Source of the DNA: JAAZIN01 sp964464625
Lineage (GTDB): Bacteria; Bacillota; Dethiobacteria; DTU022
Direction: 5' to 3'
Assembly: GCA_964464625.1 (NCBI GenBank)
Contig: CAYXKD010000001.1
Coordinates: forward strand, 39,553 to 103,552
Length of the DNA stretch: 64,000 nucleotides
Shown here: piece after piece, positions 7,851-15,722 of the stretch
How positions within the stretch are numbered: position 1 is the stretch's first letter
How the letters are laid out: every line of letters starts with the position of its first letter
The notes under the pieces: generated by a model
Seen by the model: the letters and a program-made list of their open reading frames with translations, nothing else
What the model was told of the DNA's origin: nothing
The model's database searches: none
Made by a program: the position numbers and the translations under genes

Positions 7851-8269
7851 GTAGCATTTTCCAGCAGCGTCTCCATCGCCCTGGCAGGACAGGCTTTCAG
7901 GCATAGCTCGCAGACTATGCATTTGCTCTCATCAAAGCAGACCGTCATCCCCGGGCGGTTTAGTCCAAGAGCCCCCGTGGGACAGATCACACTGCAGGCG
8001 CCGCAGTGAGTGCAGCGATCTTCTTTCCAGATGATCTGCTGTTTTAAGTTAAAAATACGCAACCCTTGTTCCTTCAGCCATTCGATAGCGCTGCGGTAAT
8101 CTGGATCGGCACCGCTCAACTCAAGCATAAGCCGCCCCTCTTTTTCCGGGCTGATATCGGCGCGTAGAATATTAACCATGAGGTTGAAATCCTTAACCAG
8201 GCGGTAGATAAAGGGCTGCTCAACCAGAGTTGGTGGAAAACGAAAAACCAGCTTCTGTTTAACAGTCAT
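7847..8269 (-). CDS. NIL-domain / 2x[4Fe-4S] ferredoxin protein of homocysteine synthesis
   Basis: A 140-residue protein with an N-terminal NIL domain (about 5-75) and two CxxCxxCxxxC clusters (Cys86/89/92/96 and Cys117/120/123/127), as in bacterial-type ferredoxins. This architecture is that of the ferredoxin partner of COG1900 proteins, MA1822-like in Methanosarcina, needed to turn aspartate semialdehyde plus a reduced sulfur donor into homocysteine. Its ATG immediately follows the TAA of the COG1900 gene, and its stop overlaps the UPF0280 start. Tight coupling indicates one complex or pathway. The substrate role is inferred from the family. Confidence 0.9.
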   Translation of the reverse strand: MTVKQKLVFRFPPTLVEQPFIYRLVKDFNLMVNILRADISPEKEGRLMLELSGADPDYRSAIEWLKEQGLRIFNLKQQIIWKEDRCTHCGACSVICPTGALGLNRPGMTVCFDESKCIVCELCLKACPARAMETLLENAT

Positions 8270-9487
8270 TTAATAGCCTCCTTTATCGGGGTTTCTCTGG
8301 GGCAGAGTGTTAAGTTTGATCCCCGCCTCTACCGACGGCAGAGGTGCTGCAGGGCGGGTCAGGGAAAATTCACCGGCAGTGATCCATTCTTTTAGAGTGC
8401 GGGCGATCTCTTTCGCTCCGGCATAGCTGGAAAGGGATGCCACTGGAACCTGGCGTTCTTGAATTCTTACGGTGCCGCTTTTCAGTTCGGCATAGCTGAC
8501 CAAACCCAACGTCCCACTCTCACGATAGGGGTATACACGGGAGAAATCCACCACTGGAGCGAAAATCTCTTCATCCCTGACAGCGCAGTAAGACATGATC
8601 TCTTCATTAAGAATAGGTATGGGTATACCCAATCCCACCTGCAGGGTAGCCCCGTAACCCAGAAAACTAAGTCCCCGCAGCCAGCGACTTTGCATCTGTT
8701 TCAGATCGCCCGTCACAGCAATGGTTGCAGCAGGAGTCAGAGGGAGCCCTTTCTCATCCCGATCCACCGAGGGATTGTGCTGAGTGCCGTGCCAGGTGAT
8801 ATAGCCTGCGCCGCCGCCTAGAAAGATACGCGTGCCGATTCCAATCGTCTTCATCAGCGGATCATTCAGCAGGGGGCTCAATTGACCCGCCGAGCTGTAG
8901 TTTGCATTGCCCAACCGGGGTTTCAATATTCCCATATAAGTGTAGATCGTCTTTTCACCAAGATTGACCGCAACATTGTAGTTCTGGTAAGCATTGCGCG
9001 GATTATAAAGCGTAGCCTCATTAATATCGGAAAGGCGAAAGGTAGTCTCTATTTCCTTTAAGGGATAACAGTCTGTGCCATAGCCGCAGGCCAGCAGTTG
9101 TATCTCCTTCCCCGCCGCCAGATCCTCTATGACATGCCCCCCCCCGTAGCGAAATTCGCCGGGGTGATTCATATTCCGGGGATCGCCCGGTGGCAGGGCT
9201 GAAGCACCCAGGTAGGCGTCCACCGCCGCTATTCCTGCATAGGCCGGAACACCATTTAAATATACCTCGCTCATTTTGATACGCGGTTTGGGATGCCCGA
9301 AATTAAGAAAAACCCCTGAGGAGCACATGGGCCCGAAAGTACCCGTTGTAACCACATCCACCCTCTCCGCCGCTCCGGTGATTCCTTTTTCGGCAACCAG
9401 ATCCACTACTTCTTCGGCGGTCAGGACAACGACTTTTCCGCTGCTAATTTTCTCATTGATCTCTTCAAAGCTCCTATTTATGCCCAT
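8270..9487 (-). CDS. Homocysteine biosynthesis protein (COG1900/DUF39)
   Basis: A 405-residue cytoplasmic protein of the DUF39/COG1900 family, recognised by TTGTFGPMCSSGVFLNFGH near the N-terminus and the glycine-rich FLGGGAGYITWHGT. Family members convert L-aspartate semialdehyde to homocysteine with sulfide-derived sulfur, by way of a cysteine persulfide; the conserved Cys of PMCSSG and LLACGYGTDC are candidates. I start at the ATG at 9487 (MGINRS), six bases after AAGGAGGTC, not at the ATG ten codons upstream. It is first in a three-gene operon with its ferredoxin partner and UPF0280, behind a promoter and an inverted repeat. Confidence 0.92.
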   Translation of the reverse strand: MGINRSFEEINEKISSGKVVVLTAEEVVDLVAEKGITGAAERVDVVTTGTFGPMCSSGVFLNFGHPKPRIKMSEVYLNGVPAYAGIAAVDAYLGASALPPGDPRNMNHPGEFRYGGGHVIEDLAAGKEIQLLACGYGTDCYPLKEIETTFRLSDINEATLYNPRNAYQNYNVAVNLGEKTIYTYMGILKPRLGNANYSSAGQLSPLLNDPLMKTIGIGTRIFLGGGAGYITWHGTQHNPSVDRDEKGLPLTPAATIAVTGDLKQMQSRWLRGLSFLGYGATLQVGLGIPIPILNEEIMSYCAVRDEEIFAPVVDFSRVYPYRESGTLGLVSYAELKSGTVRIQERQVPVASLSSYAGAKEIARTLKEWITAGEFSLTRPAAPLPSVEAGIKLNTLPQRNPDKGGY

Positions 9488-9518
9488 GCAAATGACCTCC
9501 TTCCATCTTTCTTTCAAG

Positions 9519-9545
9519 ATTATATCATTCCATACCCATTGACAA
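9519..9545 (-). promoter_or_regulatory. Promoter of the homocysteine operon
   Basis: On the minus strand TTGTCA (9545-9540), a 15-base spacer and TGATATAAT, an extended -10 (TATAAT at 9524-9519). The short spacer is offset by the TGn extension. Confidence 0.65.
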
Positions 9546-9548
9546 GAT

Positions 9549-9570
9549 CATATGTGGAAGGAAACATATG
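9549..9570. promoter_or_regulatory. Inverted repeat abutting the homocysteine promoter (operator candidate)
   Basis: CATATGT (9549-9555), an eight-base spacer and ACATATG (9564-9570): perfect seven-base arms ending four bases upstream of the -35 box. Its position suits an activator or repressor. I cannot name the regulator, and no copy was seen in front of metK. Confidence 0.45.
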
Positions 9571-9582
9571 GGACCCTTCTTC

Positions 9583-9614
9583 AAAAAAAAGAGCCGCACC
9601 ATAAAGGTGAGGCC
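9583..9614 (-). terminator. Intrinsic terminator after the cupin pgi gene
   Basis: On the minus strand GGCCTCACC, loop TTTAT and GGTGCGGCT form a hairpin with one mismatch, followed by eight T (9590-9583). It separates the gap-pgi unit from the homocysteine operon. Confidence 0.85.
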
Positions 9615-9638
9615 CCTGAAAACAGTAATATTTAACCC

Positions 9639-10457
9639 TTAACGGGCAAGAAGTTCCTGGAGGTAGCTTTCAAAGACAGCCTTATAGTTTTCAGGATGGG
9701 TCAAAAAGTTAAAAGCCTCCCTGTTTTCCTGAAAAAGCCGGTAAAGGGGAAAACCGGTAATCAGGTTCAGCTGTGGAACAGGAGTCACTGGACAGCGCTG
9801 CAAAGAGGGAAGGGAGAGGCAGTTCTGATTGGCGACAAACTCGGAACCTTCTTCTGTACGAAGCTCAAAGTAAGCCCCCCCGCCCACCTCACGTATGGGC
9901 TCATAAATAGATGAAAAGTCAGCAGCCACCCAGTTGCTCATGATCAGGTAATCATCCCCGGGATTGATCGTTATATGTCCAAAGTGAGGCGGAATAAGCA
10001 CCTTGTCGCCCGGCTTTGCCGCTATCAGAATAACAGTATCCAGTTGCCCGGAATGCTCCTGGTGGGGGCACTGCATTAAATAATGGGCCCGCCCATGGAG
10101 CACCTCATACACTTCGGGGTAGGTCAATCCAGTACCCGGCTTTTCCGGGTGATAATGGCCCGCAGTTTTGATATATTCCATACCCAGGGTGCCAGGTACT
10201 ATTACCGTAATATCATAGCGCAATCCCTTCTGCCTGATGGAATCACGATCATGATCAAGGGCTACATCCCGGTACATATAATAAAGCTCGTCAACTCCCG
10301 CAGCCTGGTGATCGAGAAGGAGATCGCGCATATCCTGCAGACGGCGGATATCCCGTTGGGGAGTGCTGTTACCAGCCGCCTCTCCTTTAAAAACGATCTG
10401 TTTCTCAAGAGGATCCCACAGCATTTGCAGACCGCTTTGCTTTTCCAGATCTATCAC
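9639..10457 (-). CDS. pgiA: Cupin-type glucose-6-phosphate isomerase (archaeal type)
   Basis: Interconverts glucose 6-phosphate and fructose 6-phosphate. At 272 residues it is unrelated to the usual 450-550 residue PGI. It carries cupin metal ligands: HYH in TAGHYHPE, a following glutamate in YPEVYEVLHG, and a second-motif histidine in IPPHFGHITIN. This is the archaeal/thermophile cupin PGI family, which needs a divalent metal. It lies 116 bases downstream of gap on the same strand and ends at a strong terminator, so gap and pgi probably form one glycolytic unit. Cupin PGIs are uncommon in bacteria, suggesting old transfer. Confidence 0.85.
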   Translation of the reverse strand: MIDLEKQSGLQMLWDPLEKQIVFKGEAAGNSTPQRDIRRLQDMRDLLLDHQAAGVDELYYMYRDVALDHDRDSIRQKGLRYDITVIVPGTLGMEYIKTAGHYHPEKPGTGLTYPEVYEVLHGRAHYLMQCPHQEHSGQLDTVILIAAKPGDKVLIPPHFGHITINPGDDYLIMSNWVAADFSSIYEPIREVGGGAYFELRTEEGSEFVANQNCLSLPSLQRCPVTPVPQLNLITGFPLYRLFQENREAFNFLTHPENYKAVFESYLQELLAR

Positions 10458-10573
10458 TTTTGCTCTACTCCTTTTCGTCCTGACAGCGCCGATTCAGGGA
10501 CGCCGCGGATCGCTCGCAAAAAGCCGTCCTCTTCTTCTCATTATATGACGGGACTGGAAGGCTATTACCGCCT

Positions 10574-11566
10574 TTAACCGCGTTCCGAAATATAAGCGGC
10601 CAGATCCACCACACGGCAGGAATAGGCCCATTCATTGTCATACCAGGCCACAACGCGCACCAGGTTCCCACCCACAACCATGGTAGAAAGACCGTCAACA
10701 ATGGAGGAAAATGAGTTTGCTATGTAATCCGAGGAGACGAGCGGTTCATCGCTGAACGCCAGGTATTTTGATCCCGCGGCTGCCTGTTGTATCGCCTCGT
10801 TAACTTTTGCAGGGGTTGCCTCCTGCTCCAGCTCAGCCACGAGGTCCACAAGAGAAACCGTTGCCGTGGGTACTCTTACAGAAAACCCATCTATTTTGCC
10901 TTTTAACTCGGGAAGCACAAGCCCTACCGCCTTCGCTGCACCGGTAGAAGTAGGAATCATGGAAAGAGCTGCAGCCCGGGCTCGCCTCAGGTCAGGGTGG
11001 GGCAGATCAAGAAGCATTTGATCATTTGTATAGGAATGGGTTGTGTTCATCAAACCCTTACGCAGCCCAAATGTTTCATGAAGCACCTTGACTACCGGCG
11101 CCAGAGCGTTGGTGGTGCAGGAAGCATTGGAAATGAGAAAATGCTCCTGCGGATCGTACTTCTCCTCATTTACACCAAGAACAATCATAATATCTGCTTC
11201 GCCGGGAGCGGTAATGATCACCCGATGCGCTCCCGCTCTCAGATGAGCGGAGGCGGTATCCCTGGTCCGGAAACGCCCCGTTGACTCCACAACGAGATCT
11301 ACACCACTTTCTTTCCATGGAATCTGCGCCGGATCCCTTTCAGAGAAAACCCTGACAAGATCTTTCCCAACAAGCAGGCCCTCCGACTCTGCTTTTACCG
11401 GGACATCAAGTCCCCCATAAATTGAATCATACCTCAACAGATGAGCCAGTGTGGCACTATCAACAAGATCGTTTATTGCCACAACCTTGATATCATCCTG
11501 CTTCAATGAAGCGCGCATGGTCAGACGGCCAATCCGCCCAAACCCGTTTATGCCTACCTTTAACAC
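10574..11566 (-). CDS. gap: Glyceraldehyde-3-phosphate dehydrogenase, type I
   Basis: Oxidises glyceraldehyde 3-phosphate to 1,3-bisphosphoglycerate with NAD. The 330-residue protein has the Rossmann loop GFGRIG (8-13) and an aspartate after the second strand (IND, residue 33), expected for NAD preference. The catalytic Cys150 is in SNASCTTN, and a conserved S-loop and C-terminal domain follow. The ATG is preceded by GGGAGGG. No pgk or tpi follows; the next gene downstream is the cupin pgi. The 287-base upstream gap, shared with the divergent ydcZ-like gene, shows no clear consensus promoter. Confidence 0.97.
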   Translation of the reverse strand: MLKVGINGFGRIGRLTMRASLKQDDIKVVAINDLVDSATLAHLLRYDSIYGGLDVPVKAESEGLLVGKDLVRVFSERDPAQIPWKESGVDLVVESTGRFRTRDTASAHLRAGAHRVIITAPGEADIMIVLGVNEEKYDPQEHFLISNASCTTNALAPVVKVLHETFGLRKGLMNTTHSYTNDQMLLDLPHPDLRRARAAALSMIPTSTGAAKAVGLVLPELKGKIDGFSVRVPTATVSLVDLVAELEQEATPAKVNEAIQQAAAGSKYLAFSDEPLVSSDYIANSFSSIVDGLSTMVVGGNLVRVVAWYDNEWAYSCRVVDLAAYISERG

Positions 11567-11853
11567 CAGTGAAACCCTCCCTGTAGCTGTTGTTTATGGT
11601 TATTTTCCAATACAAACATTAAATTATGTATATGCTCTGCAAGAAAGTTGCGATCCGCTGCTCACCTGCCTTTTTCTCACTGCTTATGCTGTTTATACTA
11701 TAACATTTTCTTTCCCTCCGCAAGCTAACGGTCCCGCCTTTACCCGCCTTTAAGAGGAGCAGGCGCGGAGTAAACACAATTTCACAGGGGAATAATTTTC
11801 AGGCGGCAAGTAAAAATATTAGAGCACCTAGTAAATAAAAGGAGGCACAGGTC

Positions 11854-12300
11854 ATGGAGATCCCCCTGATAGCTCTTATCGTCGCTGTTATTGCCGGTGT
11901 AGCCATGGCCCTGCAGGGTTCCCTCAACGCAGCCCTGGGCAAGATCATCGGTACTTTTGAAGCAACCCTGGTGGTACATGTTGTCGGGATCGCCGTGATC
12001 CTTGCCGCCCTCTATATTTTCAGGCTGGGAACTGGGAATTTTGCTTTGGCCAAAGACGCTCCCTGGTACACTTACCTGGGTGGAGCGCTCGGTGTGCTTA
12101 TCATCTTTGGAGTTGTTGTGAGCATCGCCCGGGCCGGTGCGGCCAATGCCACAACAGCCATTATCACCGGTCAACTGATCACCGCTCTTGTTATTGATCA
12201 ATACGGTCTTTTCGGTTTGGAAAGGATCCCTTTTACTCCCTGGAAAGGTTTGGGGCTGACCCTTCTTGCTGCAGGCGCTTACCTTATGCTCTGCCGGTAG
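11854..12300 (+). CDS. DMT-type membrane protein, YdcZ/DUF606 family
   Basis: A 148-residue, very hydrophobic protein with about five membrane helices, from MEIPLIALIVAVIAG to the last helix GLTLLAAGAYLML. It matches the DUF606 branch of the drug/metabolite transporter superfamily, usually half-size proteins that work as dimers. The substrate is unknown. The ATG follows AAAGGAGG by eight bases. It is one of only four plus-strand genes, divergent from gap and convergent with the PHP-domain gene 30 bases away. Confidence 0.82.
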   Translation: MEIPLIALIVAVIAGVAMALQGSLNAALGKIIGTFEATLVVHVVGIAVILAALYIFRLGTGNFALAKDAPWYTYLGGALGVLIIFGVVVSIARAGAANATTAIITGQLITALVIDQYGLFGLERIPFTPWKGLGLTLLAAGAYLMLCR

Positions 12301-12330
12301 CAAATAATATTTTTGTTGGCACAAAGAGGC

Positions 12331-13389
12331 TTAACTGCGAATATAGATGGGGTTAGCGTAAATCCAGGGACGGGGTTTCCCACAGACAGGACGGTAATAA
12401 ACCTCGGCACGGTAGACACCCGGCTCAGCCACCCTGTAATCCAACTTCGGTCCTCTGCACCGGTAGAGGAGAACCCCGTTTTTTATGATCCGGATTTCCG
12501 AACGCACTATAGGGCAGTAAACCTTCAAATATAGATCTTCCTGCCAGGTTGTTTCTTCACCCATAATCGCCACAATCTCTCCTGAGCTGTTGCTTTTTGC
12601 AGTAAAGGTAAAACCTTTACCGGGGTACAACTGGTCAAAAGAGAGATAACAGCGCCCTTCATGTAAGGCATCGTAAATCTGTCTTTTTGCTTCGGCAAAA
12701 TCGCAACTCATTTTTCCCCTGAGACAAAGATATGTGTTTATAGCACGGAACAGAAACGGGTAAGGAAAAACAACCACCGGTATGAACGCCACCTTGACCC
12801 TGGCAGCATGTGCGTCTGAACTGCCGATGGCAGTGACTTTCAAGCCGCCGTTGGTGCAATCATCCCAGAAAGCCAACCCCTCCGGCGGGGGCTTATTCAC
12901 TGCAGACTTCCGGTTACAGAAAAACCAGTAGATCGTTCTGGGGATAGAGGTAACTCTTCCCCGCCAGTAGGAGGTGTAATTCCAGATCTCCAGACCGGTA
13001 AAGCCGCGGTCAGGTAAATAAGTCCAGCGATATGTTTTTCCCTTATCGATATAGGGCGAACCTTTTTCAAAGGGATGAGCAAGAAAACCGAGTCCGCCGG
13101 CAGCGCTGACCCTATCGATCATTTCCTGGGGGTCGGCTTCGTTACCCGCAGGAAGCCTGTCCAGATCCAGAACCAGGTAATGATGGCTTTCCTTGTTCAA
13201 TTCGGCACCGACAAGAACAACAACGCCATTACTGATCCCTTCTTGGGGCAATGCAGCCAGTGTTTCATGATCAGTGATAATAATATAGCTTAACCCGGCG
13301 GCAGCAGCATAGCCTGCAATTTCATCTACAGTCCCGGTACCGTCAGAATAGCTGGTGTGAATGTGGATATTGCCGCCATAAGTATACAT
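12331..13389 (-). CDS. PHP-domain metal-dependent phosphoesterase-like protein
   Basis: About 352 residues. The N-terminal PHP signature HIHTSYSDGT is followed by ITDHETLAAL and a later HPFEKGSP and SSDAHAARV, all consistent with the metal-binding histidines and aspartates of PHP phosphoesterases. The substrate cannot be deduced. The C-terminal third is a separate, possibly beta-rich domain. The ATG at 13389 is used; a TTG two codons upstream would overlap the stop of the mbl gene. The ribosome site is weak, and coupling to mbl translation is likely. Function is annotated only at the family level. Confidence 0.8.
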   Translation of the reverse strand: MYTYGGNIHIHTSYSDGTGTVDEIAGYAAAAGLSYIIITDHETLAALPQEGISNGVVVLVGAELNKESHHYLVLDLDRLPAGNEADPQEMIDRVSAAGGLGFLAHPFEKGSPYIDKGKTYRWTYLPDRGFTGLEIWNYTSYWRGRVTSIPRTIYWFFCNRKSAVNKPPPEGLAFWDDCTNGGLKVTAIGSSDAHAARVKVAFIPVVVFPYPFLFRAINTYLCLRGKMSCDFAEAKRQIYDALHEGRCYLSFDQLYPGKGFTFTAKSNSSGEIVAIMGEETTWQEDLYLKVYCPIVRSEIRIIKNGVLLYRCRGPKLDYRVAEPGVYRAEVYYRPVCGKPRPWIYANPIYIRS

Positions 13390-13391
13390 GA

Positions 13392-14420
13392 TCAAAAAGC
13401 CGCACTTATTTTACGGCTGGATAGGAGGGAAGATCCGAATCGGTTAATATTTTCAAAGGCTAAAGCGGTCCCCTTAACCACACAGCTGATGGGATCTTCT
13501 GCCATATAAAAAGGCACTCCAGTTTCCCGGCTGAAAAATTGGCTAATTCCATCGAGCAAGGCGCCGCCCCCGGAGAGAATAATCCCTTTGCTAATTATAT
13601 CCCCCGCCAGTTCAGGGGGGGTTCTTTCCAGCACCTGCTTAACTCCACTTAGTATCGTTCGGACAGAGTCTTCCATGGCCCTTGCTACCTGCTCTGTGGT
13701 CAGGTTCGCCGGACGGGGCAGCCCGGTGAGCAGGTCCCGGCCCCTGACCTCACCCTCCAGACGGCGGCTCTCAGGATAGGCGGAACCGATAGCTATTTTC
13801 AACTGTTCAGCTGTCCGCTCACCGATTAGAATATTGAATTTATTTTTAACATACCGGATAATGGATTCATCAAGTTTATTCCCGCCAATACGCACACTGG
13901 CACTTTCCACTATTTCACCCATGGAGATAACCGCCATATCAGTCGTCCCCCCACCGATATCAACAATCATAGTCCCACCGGGCTTAAATATTTCCAGTCC
14001 TGCACCCAGCGCCGCAGCCCGGGGCTCTTCAATTAAAAATATTTCCCGGGCTCCCGTACGGGCAAGGGCTTCCAGAACAGCTTTCTGCTCTACCGGAGTA
14101 ATCCCTGTGGGAATACATACAATTACCCGGGGACGCAGCAGACGTCTTCTTTCCATGGCCATGGTAAGGTAATGCTTTAGCATTACCTCGGTGATATCGA
14201 AATCGGCGATGACTCCTTCGCGCAACGGACGTATGGCAGCGATATTGCCGGGGGTCCGGCCAAGCATCTTGTGCGCCGCTGCACCTACCGCCAGAACCTT
14301 CTCTGTATACTGATCAACGGCTACCACTGCAGGTTCGTTCAGAACGATGCCTTTACCGCGTACATAAACAAGAACGGTAGCTGTGCCCAGATCTATGCCG
14401 ATGTCCGTTGAAAATAACAT
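13392..14420 (-). CDS. mbl: MreB/Mbl actin-like cell-shape protein
   Basis: A bacterial actin that forms membrane-associated filaments guiding side-wall synthesis. The phosphate-binding loops are DIGIDLGTATVLVY at the N-terminus and IVDIGGGTTDMAV in the middle; a further ILSGGGALL element is near the C-terminus. I start at ATG 14420 (MLFSTDIG), seven bases after GGGGGAGG, giving 342 residues. An ATG 24 codons upstream and the far upstream frame lack support. The gene follows spoIIID, as mbl does in Bacillus, which favours Mbl over MreB. No mreC/mreD is nearby. Confidence 0.92.
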   Translation of the reverse strand: MLFSTDIGIDLGTATVLVYVRGKGIVLNEPAVVAVDQYTEKVLAVGAAAHKMLGRTPGNIAAIRPLREGVIADFDITEVMLKHYLTMAMERRRLLRPRVIVCIPTGITPVEQKAVLEALARTGAREIFLIEEPRAAALGAGLEIFKPGGTMIVDIGGGTTDMAVISMGEIVESASVRIGGNKLDESIIRYVKNKFNILIGERTAEQLKIAIGSAYPESRRLEGEVRGRDLLTGLPRPANLTTEQVARAMEDSVRTILSGVKQVLERTPPELAGDIISKGIILSGGGALLDGISQFFSRETGVPFYMAEDPISCVVKGTALAFENINRFGSSLLSSRKISAAF

Positions 14421-14524
14421 CGCCCAACCTCCCCCGCCGGTTTTTACAGGAATTGAAAAACTATTCCCATCTCTTTCTAAGAAGTTCAACATAATCAATC
14501 TTTTTCCTTTTATAACAACCAAAT

Positions 14525-14788
14525 TTACAGAACTTTTTCTCTAAGGGAAAGATACTTGCGTCGGGTGGCTTCTCCACCACGCAGGTGGCGTTCGGCTTTG
14601 TTTTTTTCAAGGATTTTCTTTATCTGAAGCGCCAGATGGCGGTTTATTTGTGGCAACCGCTCAGTAACATCCTTGTGGACAGTGCTTTTACTCACCCCGA
14701 AGGTACGCGCAACCTGTCTTACAGTTGCTTCAGTCTTGAGAATATAGTCGCTGATCTCCAGGACTCGCTGATAGATATAATCATGCAC
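14525..14788 (-). CDS. spoIIID: Sporulation transcription factor SpoIIID
   Basis: A small (87-residue) DNA-binding regulator of the mother cell that tunes the sigma-E regulon and sigma-K gene expression. The helix-turn-helix is seen at about residues 20-45 (TVRQVARTFGVSKSTVHKDV), and a basic C-terminal tail (RRKYLSLREK) follows, as in SpoIIID. The gene order spoIIQ-like, spoIIID, mbl matches Bacillus. Length and sequence are typical. It is 104 bases upstream of the mbl start. Confidence 0.96.
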   Translation of the reverse strand: MHDYIYQRVLEISDYILKTEATVRQVARTFGVSKSTVHKDVTERLPQINRHLALQIKKILEKNKAERHLRGGEATRRKYLSLREKVL

Positions 14789-14870
14789 AGCGCAGGCCCC
14801 CCCTTGTCTTCAACTCCGCTAAATTATATGTGGGGCGCAACTGAAAAATAACCCGGCTGTGCAATGTGGC

Positions 14871-15671
14871 TTAAAGGGCAGGTAAAATATCCAGGGGGTT
14901 AACAGAGCGGCCATTTAGCTGCATCTCAAGATAGAGATATGTCTCTCTGCCTTCTCCGTTCTTTCCCACGGTGGCAATGATTTCATCAGCGGCTACATGA
15001 TCACCTTTTTTTACAATGACCCGTTCCAGCGCCCCGTAGTAAACTTTCAGGTTGGCCGCGTGTTCAATGACCACCATTTTCCCATAGGGAAATCCATGAT
15101 CAAGAATTGCCTTGACAGTTCCCTCAGAGATTGAGTGCACCTCTTCTGACGGCAGCGCCTTAATAGCTATTCCGCCAAGATATATATGAGAGGAACTTAC
15201 AGCCATAGAGGACTCCATTGCAAGAATATCTTTATACCCGTATACCAGTTCTCCGCCCTGGAGAGGCCATCTTTTGGGAGGTTCCGCTGGGTTCTCTAGC
15301 GAATCCGCAGGAACCGGTTCAACTGAAAGGGGTTCTTCACTTTTTTCCTGATCCTGCTGTTTGGCATTTTCCTCCCAGAGGTAGTCCTCCTCCAGTTCGG
15401 GAAATTTAATATTTTCCATATAGGGATTAATCGTTCGCAACTGGGCTGAGCGCCATACAAATATTGCCCCTGCAAGGATCAGCACAGCTAAATAGATGGA
15501 GCAAATCTGCATTATTCGCGGCCAGCCTTTAATTTTTGCTTTCACTGCTTTTAATGTAAGGATCAAAGCAGAAAGGAGCGATTTACCTTTACTGATCAGG
15601 AACCGTCCCTTTTGGATAAGCTTTGTCCAAATTTTTTTGATCGATAATTTCTCTTTTCCAGAGGATGACAT
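14871..15671 (-). CDS. spoIIQ: SpoIIQ-like membrane protein with degenerate LytM/M23 domain
   Basis: About 266 residues: a basic cytoplasmic N-terminus, one membrane helix (ICSIYLAVLILAGAIFVW), an acidic linker, and a C-terminal LytM/M23 domain. SpoIIQ in the forespore membrane binds SpoIIIAH across the intermembrane space during engulfment. Position after spoIID supports this. Both metal-binding motifs are altered: the expected HxxxD reads HIYLG and the expected HLHxE reads YLYLE, so it is probably not a peptidase. The start ATG follows GGAGGTGA by six bases; a GTG two codons upstream is an alternative. Confidence 0.82.
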   Translation of the reverse strand: MSSSGKEKLSIKKIWTKLIQKGRFLISKGKSLLSALILTLKAVKAKIKGWPRIMQICSIYLAVLILAGAIFVWRSAQLRTINPYMENIKFPELEEDYLWEENAKQQDQEKSEEPLSVEPVPADSLENPAEPPKRWPLQGGELVYGYKDILAMESSMAVSSSHIYLGGIAIKALPSEEVHSISEGTVKAILDHGFPYGKMVVIEHAANLKVYYGALERVIVKKGDHVAADEIIATVGKNGEGRETYLYLEMQLNGRSVNPLDILPAL

Positions 15672-15722
15672 TGCCACTCACCTCCAATGGTATTATCTCC
15701 ATTTGAGGTAAGATTATGCGGT

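Noticed and set aside
7104..8009. A 301-codon plus-strand frame
   Set aside because: It is antisense to the UPF0280 and ferredoxin genes, has no ribosome site, and its product is low-complexity in appearance. The minus-strand genes have clear family motifs.
11782..12324. A 180-codon minus-strand frame antisense to the DUF606 gene
   Set aside because: The plus-strand gene has a strong ribosome site and a family match; the antisense product is Gln/Gly/Asp-rich and unlike any protein.
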